From Hyphomicrobiales bacterium (GTDB taxonomy: Bacteria > Pseudomonadota > Alphaproteobacteria > Rhizobiales > Xanthobacteraceae), in NCBI GenBank assembly GCA_009377755.1, contig WHTM01000001.1:124001-188000 (forward strand): 64,000 bases of DNA. The letters run 5' to 3'. The notes below the pieces were generated by a model. That model had not been told where the DNA came from and made no database searches. It saw only the letters and a list, made by a program, of their open reading frames with translations. Numbering within the stretch: the stretch's first letter is position 1; each line of letters begins with the position of its first letter. This document shows positions 18,748 through 27,600 of the stretch, one piece after another. Made by a program: the position numbers and the translations under genes.

Positions 18748-19722
18748 CTATGGCCGACGTGATCGGCCTGTCGCGCTGGCGATTGTCTCGATTTCATTGG
18801 TCATGATGCCGCCGCTATATTCGACAGGGAGCCGGGCGAAGTCGTCCGGCGTGTCGATCCCGGCCGAAAACTCGCCTCCGTGGTAAGGGCCGATGACAAA
18901 GACGCTGCTTCCGGCAGAACCCATGCGTGACAGAAAGCGGTTGGGCCACCCCCACAACCATGGGGCAATGTTGATCGGCAGATAGACGATCTTGTTTTGG
19001 CAAGCCTCCGGCACCACGCCCGTCCAGCCATAGCCGATATAGGAGAGGAGGCATGTCTTTAGCGTATTGCGGGACATGGTTTTGAGATTCGGCAGCGCGC
19101 TGCTGAGAGCAGCGATAGGGGCGTCTCCTCCGTAGATCATGATCCGCTCCCGGTGCTCTACCGGTAGCGTCCCCAATGCCTTGGCGAGTTGTTGCCCTTC
19201 ACTCGGATCGTTGCTCTTGATGTTGATCAGGAAGCGCCTATCGGGAAAGGTGGCCAGCACCTCCGCCAGCGACGGCATGAGGCCGCCCCCCTTGCCCCGA
19301 AACGGAAAAGTTTTTCCTCCGTCAGCAGTATAGCCGTAGCCGATGTCGAGCCTCCTCAACTCATCCATAGAATGCTCGCGGGTGACCCCCTTACCGTTGC
19401 TGCGGCAATCCACCGTCCAGTCGTGAAACACGGCGAATTGACCATCCGTGGTCGGATGCACATCGATCTCTACGATATCGGCTCCGATCTCGAAGCTCGC
19501 GCGCATAGATACAATAGTGTTTTCGAGAAGTTCATGCGTTGGCGGCAACATGCGCGAGGCCGTGCAAGTGTCATTTCGGAGGTCGCGCATATCGAATTGC
19601 TGAGCGATCCCGCGATGAGCAAGGAGAACTGGTTCGCTGATCGTGCGTGACGCGAAGAGATTCGTATTGTTGAGATAGATGAAGGCGGCAAGGATCAGCA
19701 ATCCCGTAAGAATTCTCCGCAT
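18748..19722 (-). CDS. Glycerophosphodiester phosphodiesterase (membrane-anchored)
   Basis: A 324-aa GDPD-family protein. An N-terminal membrane segment (residues 4-18) suggests the enzyme acts in the periplasm. Catalytic signatures are HRG at 36-38, ENT near 67, EIDV at 86-89 and the HD pair at 100-101 (FAVFHDWTVD). C-terminal SSVFVIGPYHGGEF and Asp/Glu residues complete the TIM barrel. These enzymes release glycerol-3-phosphate from glycerophosphodiesters. The ATG at 19722 was chosen as the first residue of a convincing signal anchor. Upstream open sequence lacks family resemblance. Confidence 0.85.
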   Translation of the reverse strand: MRRILTGLLILAAFIYLNNTNLFASRTISEPVLLAHRGIAQQFDMRDLRNDTCTASRMLPPTHELLENTIVSMRASFEIGADIVEIDVHPTTDGQFAVFHDWTVDCRSNGKGVTREHSMDELRRLDIGYGYTADGGKTFPFRGKGGGLMPSLAEVLATFPDRRFLINIKSNDPSEGQQLAKALGTLPVEHRERIMIYGGDAPIAALSSALPNLKTMSRNTLKTCLLSYIGYGWTGVVPEACQNKIVYLPINIAPWLWGWPNRFLSRMGSAGSSVFVIGPYHGGEFSAGIDTPDDFARLPVEYSGGIMTNEIETIASATGRSRRP

Positions 19723-19898
19723 AAATGCTCCCGCTGCCCAGAATCGAGCCACCCGGCTATGGTAAGGTCTTCCCAAATCACATGCGTGGCTCCTTCGGGC
19801 AGTGCACCGTGTATGTCGCAAAACTCCCGAGGCGCGTAGCGCCGAAGCAATCCAGACCTTGTGCGGCGGGATATGATTCGAATTTCGAAAACGCTGAA

Positions 19899-20909
19899 CT
19901 AGGCATGGGTCCGTGATCGTATTCGGGCCACGACAGCCTGCCATTGCTTGCGCCGTTCGCGTTCCGCCGCCGGGATCGTCTGATAGGCGGCCTTTTCGAA
20001 TGGCTCTTCCGCGGTCAACCGGGCGGTCAGCATCGGCAGGTCTTCAGCCCTTTCGAGGGATGCTTCATAACCGAACATGCCCATGAGTTCGCCGCAGGTG
20101 GCCTCGATGAATGCGACCTGGTCGCGGCGCAGCCCGGTCCTGTACTTACCGCTGTTGTTTGTCATCAGAGGTCTTGACGTGTTGCGCCAATCGACGGCCT
20201 CGTTGGCATTTGCGACCACACTCTCAGTGCGGTGAAACGCCAGCGTGTCCGGTTCAAAGGCGATATCCAACGTGGCGCAGACGCGCTCCAGGGCGAGAGC
20301 GGCGGCGCCGATGAGAGACTCGTAGGTCAGCCGCGCGACATGCCGCGTTGCCGCGATCTGGCTGCACAGCGTGAGAAAGCCGCTCTGATCAGCCGCCCAG
20401 ACGGTGGCGGCGCGCACCGGCCCGCCTCGCAGCGAGGCCGCCTCCAGCCACGAAAGCGCCATGTCCCTCGGATCGCGGACGAGATAAATGAAGCGCGCCG
20501 TCGGGCAGGACTCCAGAATGACCGGAGCGAAACCGTAGATCTGGTTCTCCTTGACGAAAAACGACTCCTTCCCGGCAGCATCGGCTTCCGCCCGATAAAG
20601 CGACAGGACCAGCGATCCGAGCGAGCCGGGCGCAGTCTTCGCTGCGAGCCGCTCCACCTCTGTCGTGCCGATCGTCCAGATGCCGATCTTTGCGTCGAAC
20701 AGCGCGATGCAGTCGTCGACCAGGATGGCCCAGTTCCTGGGGCTGCGAAGATCGCCGTACCGGACCAGGCTCTCTCCGAGAATGCGCAGCAGGTGCACGG
20801 CGGGAGGAGCACGATACTGCGAGTGGCTGTCGAACATGCGCGTGATCAGATTGCTGCCGGAGCGCTCGGAGCACATCAGAAAGATCGGCTCGGCCATCAC
20901 CCGCGCCAT
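19899..20909 (-). CDS. Sulfotransferase family protein
   Basis: A 336-aa sulfotransferase. The PAPS 5'-phosphosulfate loop is IFLMCSERSGSNLITRMFD (residues about 9-27). The 3'-phosphate region is RFIYLVRDPRDMALSWLEAA. It is distinct from the first sulfotransferase of the island, since SERSGSN replaces AQKSGTT. The start is ATG 20909 or 20897. It begins 8 bp after the stop of the GT-D/DegT gene, so the two are almost certainly co-transcribed and may act on the same glycan. Confidence 0.85.
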   Translation of the reverse strand: MARVMAEPIFLMCSERSGSNLITRMFDSHSQYRAPPAVHLLRILGESLVRYGDLRSPRNWAILVDDCIALFDAKIGIWTIGTTEVERLAAKTAPGSLGSLVLSLYRAEADAAGKESFFVKENQIYGFAPVILESCPTARFIYLVRDPRDMALSWLEAASLRGGPVRAATVWAADQSGFLTLCSQIAATRHVARLTYESLIGAAALALERVCATLDIAFEPDTLAFHRTESVVANANEAVDWRNTSRPLMTNNSGKYRTGLRRDQVAFIEATCGELMGMFGYEASLERAEDLPMLTARLTAEEPFEKAAYQTIPAAERERRKQWQAVVARIRSRTHA

Positions 20910-20917
20910 CGTCCGGA

Positions 20918-23053
20918 TCACGCAGAGGCCATGCAGAGCTGGCGCAGCACGACGATGATCGCTTCGTCGTCCAGCGCGGCCAGCCCTGAATGAGCCGGGA
21001 AATTGACGATGCGGCGAAAGATATCCTCGGCGGCGGGATAGACGGGAGCGCCTTGCGTCCAGTCCTTCACATCGTCCTTGGTCCAGTTCAAGGGGCGATA
21101 GTATTTGCGCAACACGAGATGCTCGTTCGCGAGCATTGCCGGCGAGACCGGGTGCGGCGCCAGCAACGGGATGCTGCTGACTGGCGACTTCGATGGCGCG
21201 CGCCACAACGGCTTGAGCGGCAATCCGTTCTGTTCGATGAGAGCCATGATCCTGCGGACCTGCATGCGATAGAGGTTGCCCCAGGCCGGCATCCGCTCCA
21301 TGCGTTCGAGGATCAGCGCACAACTCAAGTCCGAGATCTTGCTGTTCGTGCCATAGCGGCGAGCCCAATCCGGCGCACCGTTTCCAAAATTGATGAGTTG
21401 CCGCGCCACAGCCTCGTCCGCCGCCTCGATGACGATCACCCCGCCTTCGCCGAACCCCCACGGTTTCGTATGATGACAGGAGATCACCTGCGGCGGATGC
21501 CGATCCTTGCCGGCCGGGGAATCCAGCAGACCCGTGGCATTGTCCACGATCAGCGCCTTGTCATGCTCGGTGCAGAATGCGGCGAGATCGCCGACGTCGG
21601 CATTGGCGCCGAAGACGTTTGTGTAGATGACCCCATCATAACTCGCGGCGTCGAGCCGCTCCAACGCCTGCCGGTCGAGCACGCCCGAGGCATTGCAATC
21701 GACCAGCGCGCAATCCTCGAGCGGTCCGGTATTGGCCGAGAAGAACGTGAAGGCTGAACTGATCCAGCGCAGATGCCGCCCGCGCTTGATCGCCTCCACT
21801 CCCACCAGCACGTGGAGGCCGGCCGTGCCGCTGGCCACCGCGACGGCCTTCCGGTCGTCACCGGCCGCCCGGGTCAGGCTCGCGACGGCACCTTCCAGCA
21901 GCCGGCTCACCGGGCCGCCATTGGCGTATGCATTCTGACGCTCGGACAGCGCCATGATCTGCCGGACCCGGGCATAGTCGGGCCTCTTGTTCTCGATGAA
22001 CGCGAGAGGCCGCATTTCGTTCGGGGGAACGGGCTGGTTGGTGGCATCGCCGGCGGGCGGACCTGGGCGCTTGCATCCTGCCCGTTCGGCGCGGCCGACC
22101 AGCGCGCCGTCACGGCCGGTCACGAGAGTCGTCCAGATGTTCCGGCGTTGCTGGGGGCGGTCGACCCCCGGATAGGCAGCCTCGCTATTGTTCCAGCCCG
22201 GCCTGATCTTGCCGATGGCCGCCGCAATCGCGCGCGAATAGACCTTCCCCCAATTCTGTCTGGCCACGAGCGGAATGTTGCAGAGACTCAACACACTGCC
22301 GAGATCGAGAATGGTGAGCTGCTCGAACCGCTCGCGGAGCTTGATCGTGAGCCAGGTGGAAAGACTCCCGGCCTGGATCAGCACGACCGGAAGCTGGCCG
22401 GGCCGGTCGACCGCCTGGCCGATGGCCGCAAGGATGTCGTGGCGCGCGCCGCGCGCCGCCCTCTCGTGGATGTCGATGAACGTCGCGTCGTGATGCCCGA
22501 GGAACTCCGCAAGTGCGGCGATCATCTTCGGGCCCACGATCAGAATCGGATGCCGTCTCAAGGCGTCCGTCAGCCTCGTGATCTCGCCGTTGATGACGGC
22601 GCGCTTGAATTCCAGCCCGTCGCCTGCACGATTGAGGCCGGCCGGGGTCAGGCGGCCGATCAGTTTCTGGCAGTTTGCCTTGCCCATGTAGGGCGTGCCC
22701 TCGATCACGTCGCTGCCGGGCCATGCGCCTGTGCTGACCGCGAATACGACATTGGTCAAGCGCGGAGCGGTCTCGCGATACAGATCCAGAAACTCCGGCA
22801 GAAATCCGGTTTCGAGAAAGAACGGCGTGCCTGTCCGGCGGTCGATCTCGCGCGCACGGTCCTCGTCGGACACGCTGAACGTCCCGATCAGCGTCTCGAT
22901 GCGAACCAGGCGCTCCCAGAAACCGTGATTGAGTTTGGTGTAGCCGGTCGGCCGGTTGCCGAGAAGGCCGTCGACGATCGCGTCGAAGACCGGATCGGCC
23001 CCGGTGCCGCTCTCCATCGGGCGGCAGGACATTGGAAACTCCGGACCGTGCAT
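20918..23053 (-). CDS. Fusion of GT-D-like glycosyltransferase domain and DegT/DnrJ PLP aminotransferase
   Basis: A 711-aa protein with two parts. Residues about 20-290 resemble GT-D-fold glycosyltransferases: a donor-site-like LIVGPKMIAALAEFL, a TFIDIHERAARGARHDILAAI region, then VVLIQAGSLSTWLTIKLRER and LTILDLGSVL. Residues about 350-711 are a DegT/DnrJ/EryC1/StrS aminotransferase, with SGTAGL near 408, Asp 504 in IVDNATGLLD for the pyridine nitrogen, and PLP-binding Lys 530 in CHHTKPWGFGEGG. A Pro/Gly-rich linker (about 325-350) joins them. DegT enzymes make amino sugars, so a single polypeptide that makes and transfers a sugar is plausible. Both active sites look intact. Confidence 0.7.
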   Translation of the reverse strand: MHGPEFPMSCRPMESGTGADPVFDAIVDGLLGNRPTGYTKLNHGFWERLVRIETLIGTFSVSDEDRAREIDRRTGTPFFLETGFLPEFLDLYRETAPRLTNVVFAVSTGAWPGSDVIEGTPYMGKANCQKLIGRLTPAGLNRAGDGLEFKRAVINGEITRLTDALRRHPILIVGPKMIAALAEFLGHHDATFIDIHERAARGARHDILAAIGQAVDRPGQLPVVLIQAGSLSTWLTIKLRERFEQLTILDLGSVLSLCNIPLVARQNWGKVYSRAIAAAIGKIRPGWNNSEAAYPGVDRPQQRRNIWTTLVTGRDGALVGRAERAGCKRPGPPAGDATNQPVPPNEMRPLAFIENKRPDYARVRQIMALSERQNAYANGGPVSRLLEGAVASLTRAAGDDRKAVAVASGTAGLHVLVGVEAIKRGRHLRWISSAFTFFSANTGPLEDCALVDCNASGVLDRQALERLDAASYDGVIYTNVFGANADVGDLAAFCTEHDKALIVDNATGLLDSPAGKDRHPPQVISCHHTKPWGFGEGGVIVIEAADEAVARQLINFGNGAPDWARRYGTNSKISDLSCALILERMERMPAWGNLYRMQVRRIMALIEQNGLPLKPLWRAPSKSPVSSIPLLAPHPVSPAMLANEHLVLRKYYRPLNWTKDDVKDWTQGAPVYPAAEDIFRRIVNFPAHSGLAALDDEAIIVVLRQLCMASA

Positions 23054-23086
23054 CGCCAGCTCCAGGCCGTCCCGGCGATTGATGCT

Positions 23087-23252
23087 CTAGTGTGGTGGTT
23101 CAGAAGTTCGCTCTATTCTTACCGCGAATCCGGGAAGCGAACTTCTGAACCAAACCACACGAGAATCATGGAGTTGCTAGTGTCCTTTCGAATCCGAAGT
23201 TCGCTCAGAGGATGCTGCAAGATCAAGCGAACTTCGGATTCGGGACACTAGC
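23087..23252 (+). repeat. Double-hairpin repeat, copy 2 (right border of island)
   Basis: Same orientation and architecture as 16404-16566. The first stem tggttcagaagttcgct pairs perfectly with agcgaacttctgaacca. The second runs gtgtcctttcgaatccgaag to cttcggattcgggacac. The unit begins ctagtgt and ends acactag. It lies in the 387-bp stretch between the fusion gene and the sulfotransferase remnant. The rest of that stretch shows no gene. Confidence 0.9.
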
Positions 23253-23440
23253 TTGTTGTCCCGCGGACGCGCAATGTCTATTCCTGCCATCCGGAGAGGC
23301 TTGCACCTTCTGGTGATACCGTCACCCCAACGGTCGCATCCGGTTCGCTCTTGATCGCATCCCGAGCGCCAATCTTGTATCGCGCGGCATCGTTTGCGAT
23401 GGTCCGGTTTGGCGGTGCCCGGAACAGGAGGTCGGGGCGG

Positions 23441-23593
23441 ATGCTGGACTTCCTCGGCATCGGCGCGCAAAAATCGGGCACGACGTGGCTCTATGAGCAG
23501 CTGCGGCGCCACCCGCAGGTGGCGCGGGCGCTATGCGTGATAGCCGACAGCCGGCGCGTGGCTCGCGTCGTGATATCGGTTGCGCATCACTGA
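23441..23593 (+). pseudogene. Truncated sulfotransferase remnant
   Basis: ATG at 23441 has aggaggtcgggg upstream and opens MLDFLGIGAQKSGTTWLYEQ then LRRHPQV, a perfect PAPS 5'-phosphosulfate loop. After residue about 33 the reading loses all family resemblance and stops at 23593, 17 bp from the end of the DUF2793 gene on the other strand. Full proteins of this type are about 250-300 aa. The start region is intact, so a deletion or insertion junction near 23540 removed the rest. Confidence 0.75.
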
Positions 23594-23610
23594 CCTGCGA
23601 CGCGCCGTCC

Positions 23611-24483
23611 TCATTCCGCTGCATATTGCACCGATCCGCGGATGTCGACGGTGCCGTCGGATGGCACATCGGAGAAGGAAACACTTGCGGATGTCTGCCC
23701 GGAACCGCTAGCACGAAAATCCACGTAGGTCTGGCCACCCAACACGCGGGCCGCGATCTGAGTGTAGCCGGCTTTTGTAATACCCTGGAACTCGATCGCG
23801 CCGCGACCCGATCCATCGGACGCGTACGGGAGGCCGGTGATCCGCAATGCACCCGATGCAGTTGAGTGCGTGAAGGTCGAGCAAGCGACCGCGAAGCGGA
23901 CCCACACGAGCGAACCGATCTTAACATATGACGCCGTTTGCGTCGAATACACGACGCTGAGATCGCCCGGTGTCGCGAAGGTCAGCGCCGGAGTCCAGGA
24001 GCCTGTCTCGATATCAGCGAGGGTGCCGGAGGCTGGAAGCGTGAGGCTTGTCGCAGCGGTCAGCGCCAGCGTCAGCGCATGCGCCCCCGTCACCGAGAGC
24101 GCGCCGGCGGTCGTCAGCGCGCCGCCGAGGGAGATGGCGTGGTTGAAGTCGAGCTTTGCCGCCCATGCGCCGCTGTCGAACAGGTACAGCGTCAAGTCCT
24201 CCAGGACCAGCACGCGCCATCCGTTGCCGGGCTGATACCTGACCCAGGCGCCGTCCTGATAGGCAGCGATCGAGTCCTCCCAGCCGGCCCATGCGCCGGT
24301 TGCGGTCGCGGTGACGAGATAGCGGTCGCCTTCGTCCGGCGCGCCCGGCGGCGTGCCGGTGCGGTCAAGCGCGCTCAGCATCACCAGCGCATCCAGCACC
24401 TTCAACGCCTCATTGTGCGTGACGTGCTTCTGCGCCTGCGCCGCGGCGATGGAGGGCAGGCCGAGATTGGCGGTGTCGGTCAT
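23611..24483 (-). CDS. DUF2793 protein, likely GTA tail fibre or spike
   Basis: A 290-aa protein. The N-terminal DUF2793 signature runs from LGLPSIAAAQAQKHVTHNEA through ALDRTGTPPGAPDEGDRYLV to WEDSIAAYQDGAWVRYQPGNG (residues about 7-110). The C-terminal half is Ser/Thr/Gly/Ala-rich and beta-predicted, as in fibre tips. DUF2793 proteins are often found just downstream of the GTA hub gene, as here, and are thought to act in host attachment. It is the last gene of the structural cluster, separated from gp15 by one palindromic element. Confidence 0.8.
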   Translation of the reverse strand: MTDTANLGLPSIAAAQAQKHVTHNEALKVLDALVMLSALDRTGTPPGAPDEGDRYLVTATATGAWAGWEDSIAAYQDGAWVRYQPGNGWRVLVLEDLTLYLFDSGAWAAKLDFNHAISLGGALTTAGALSVTGAHALTLALTAATSLTLPASGTLADIETGSWTPALTFATPGDLSVVYSTQTASYVKIGSLVWVRFAVACSTFTHSTASGALRITGLPYASDGSGRGAIEFQGITKAGYTQIAARVLGGQTYVDFRASGSGQTSASVSFSDVPSDGTVDIRGSVQYAAE

Positions 24484-24500
24484 GAGGGAATCTCACCATG

Positions 24501-24650
24501 TGTCCCGGGCGAGCGTCCGCTACAGCGGATGCGAGGGGCAGCGCGGCATGCAATGACGCGCTGCGCAACCGGGACCGTTACGAACGCTGAATGTGGAACG
24601 GTCCCGGATCAGCGGTGCACCGTTTCACGCTGCACCGCGTCCGGGACACG
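24501..24650. repeat. GTA-cluster palindromic element, copy 1
   Basis: Outer arms tgtcccgggcg and cgcgtccgggacacg. A central arm pair gggaccgtt / aacggtccc sits between two GC-rich hairpins. It fills the gap between the DUF2793 gene and gp15 and abuts the gp15 stop codon. The left half carries extra sequence. Confidence 0.9.
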
Positions 24651-24652
24651 AG

Positions 24653-27600
24653 TCAGAGATTCAGAATTTCTTCCGCCGCGAAGCCCCGGCCGACGGTGGC
24701 GGAGAGCTGCGCGACGCGGACGCTTAGGCTCGCTTGCGGCGCACCGAAATCGGCGATTTCTTCCGCTGCGGGGTAAAGCAGCGCGGGCGCTGTAGCGGTG
24801 AGTGTCCGCAGCACCGTTTCGCCATCGAGGATGTCGACGGCATAGGCTTCGCTCTCCTCGCCGAGCGGCACCTCGCCGGCCTCCCAGCTATCGCCGTCGA
24901 TGCGGGTGCGGCGAATCCATGAAATTTCCACACCCTCGCCGCTGCGCCGCGCAGAAATGTGCACCGGCGCGAGCGGCCTGAGCGCCGTGGCCTGCGGCGT
25001 CACCGCGATCTCCACCACCGACGGATCGCCGTGGTCGCGGGCGGCGGCGGCGACGCGCAGCGACATCGGCCGGCCGAGGTCGTCGAGACCGCGCGCGATC
25101 GGCACCACCTGCGCATCGATGAGGACGAACGGCGCCCCGGCTGCGAGCGGCGCAACCATCGCCCATTCGCTGCCGGCCTGCCCGCGCAGGAGCCGCGACA
25201 ATTCGTAGGTATTGGCGCCGACGAGGTCGGCCTGCGCGAATTGCAGCACCTCCCAGGCGCCGTCGGCGTTGCGCACGGCTGCGGCATTGCGGCCGTTGAG
25301 CATGGCAAGATCGGCGAGCGAGGCCAGCGCCCCGCCATAGAGCCTCACGCGCACGCGGTTGGCCCGATCCCATCGGCCGAGCGGCCCCGCCGGCAGATCA
25401 TCGAGCGTCTCGCCGACGATCGCGGGCGCTTCCGCGATCGTCAGCCGCTCGTAGCTGGATCCGTCGGCAGAGCGCCACACCGCCACCGGCCCCGGCCAGG
25501 GGTCGGCGAACACGGCGAGCCAGGTGAGCACGTCCGCCGTCGCGGATGTCAGCGCCGGCAGATCGAGCACCAGCGCATGCACCGGCCCGAGCGCGATCGG
25601 CACCAGCGGCGCGCGGCGGCGCGGCACGGCAAGCGGCAGATTGAAAATCTCCGGATCGATGGCGCGCGCCTCGATGCGCCGGCTGGCAGTGTCGACGATC
25701 TCCTTGATCTCGATCAGCCGCCGCCGGCCGTTCGCCGTCAGCCCGACCACGTCGCCGGGGACGAGCGCCAGCCGGCTCGGCGGCACGGCGAATTCCGCGG
25801 CCTCGCGGCCGGCCCACAGATCCTGCAGCCAGATATCGGCGCGCCGCTCCGCCGCGGCATCATGGGTCACCACCGCAAGCTCGGCGCGCGAGCCGCGCGT
25901 GGCGCCGACGACGAGGCGCCGCGAGGTCACCGCCGAGCGGCGGTATTCCGCCCCGATGTCGGTGAAGCCGAGCGAAGCCTCGCGCGGCAGCTCGGTTTCC
26001 TGCGCCCGCGCCAACCGCACCGGCACGGCATCGTCGGGCAGCACGAGATCGTCCTCGGTCAGCTCGGCGACCGGCAGCCCGCCGCGCGGGCGGAACACCA
26101 AGGTCTCGCCGTCCTCGGCGGCATCGAAGGCATAGGCGAGCGCCAGCGGATCGAGCATGGCGCGCGGCGGCATCGGCCGGTCGACCAGATAGCCGTCGAC
26201 GCCGTCGATGAGCGCGGAAGAATCGCAATCCGCAATCCCGCTGTCGGCGAGGATCGCCTTAACCAGCGCGTCGAACGGCGCGGCGCCGAGCCGGCCGGTG
26301 AGCCAGTGCCCGGTCTCCCAGTTCGGGCCGTCGCTCCAGGCGTCGAGTGCGGCCGGAAACGCCGGATAAGGCCGCGCATCCCAGGTCCACAGATGCAGCG
26401 CGGACGCGTCGAGCATGCGCTCGCCGGTCACCGACGACAGCGGATTGTCGGCAAGGCTGGCGCCGAACGCAGGATCGATGCGCGCCAGCACGGCCTCCAG
26501 CGCCCGGCGCTGGATGAGATCGTCGCGCGCGCCGTTGGAGAAATACGGCAGGCCGCTTTCCGATGATTTCGGATCGGGGAACACGCTCGGCTGGTTCGTG
26601 CCCTTGTCGACCGCGGGATAGCCAAGTTCGGTCAGCCAGATCGGCTTGCTCTCCGGCACCCAGGCGGTTGGGCTCACAAGCTCGGCGCCGCTGGCGCGCT
26701 CGTGATGCGGGTTCGCCCACCAGCTCCACAAATCCTTGGCGCGGAAGATCCACGGCTTGCCGAGACCGTCGGTGATCGGCGCGCGGTCCTGCGCCGCGCG
26801 CGCGGCATCGTCGGCGTAGTACCAGTCGTAGCCCTCCCCCGCCGAGAGATTGGCGGCAAGATAATCGCGGTCGTGGATCGAGGCCGTCAGCGCCCGGTCG
26901 AGATGCGTGGCACTGTCGCGCCAGTCGCTGAGCGGCGCGTAATAGTCGATGCCGACCACGTCGATGTCGGGCGATCCCCACAGCGCATCGAGCGGAAAGC
27001 GCACCTCGCTCGCGCCGGCGTCGACGACGTGCGAGCCGTACTCGGTCCAGTCCGCACCGTAGGTCACGATCGTGTCCTCGCCGAGCATCGTCTTGACCTC
27101 GCCGGCGAGCGCGGCCAGCGCGTCGACCGCCGGATAGACGCCGGAGGCCGAGCGCACGCGCGTCAGGCTGCGAAATTCGGAGCCGATCAGGAACGCGTCG
27201 ACGCCGCCCGCCACTGCGGCAAGCCCGGCGTAGTGCAGAATCATGCGGCGATAGCTCCAGTCCTCCGGTCCGGCATCGCCGAAGAAGGCGTTCACCTGAT
27301 CGGCGGCGGCCGCCGTCCCATCCGGCGATCCGGGCCGGCCGGGCGCCGGATCGCAAGTGATGCGTCCGCGCCACGGGAACGGCGGCTGCGACGCCGCGCC
27401 GGTCCACGGATCGGGTAGCGCGTTGTCCGGCGGGATATCCATCATCACGAACGGATAGATCGTGACCTTCAGCCCGCGTGCCTTCAGCGCGGTGATGAGA
27501 TTGACCACGCTTGTGTCCGACGGCGTGCCGCCATAAGCGGGGCACTCCTCGACCGCCGAGACCAGCGGCGCCGCCATGCGGTCGAGCCCCGCGACCGACC

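Noticed and set aside
16404-23252. Composite transposon
   Set aside because: The flanking units are about 165 bp hairpins without a transposase, and no target-site duplication was seen. Only a repeat-bounded island can be claimed.
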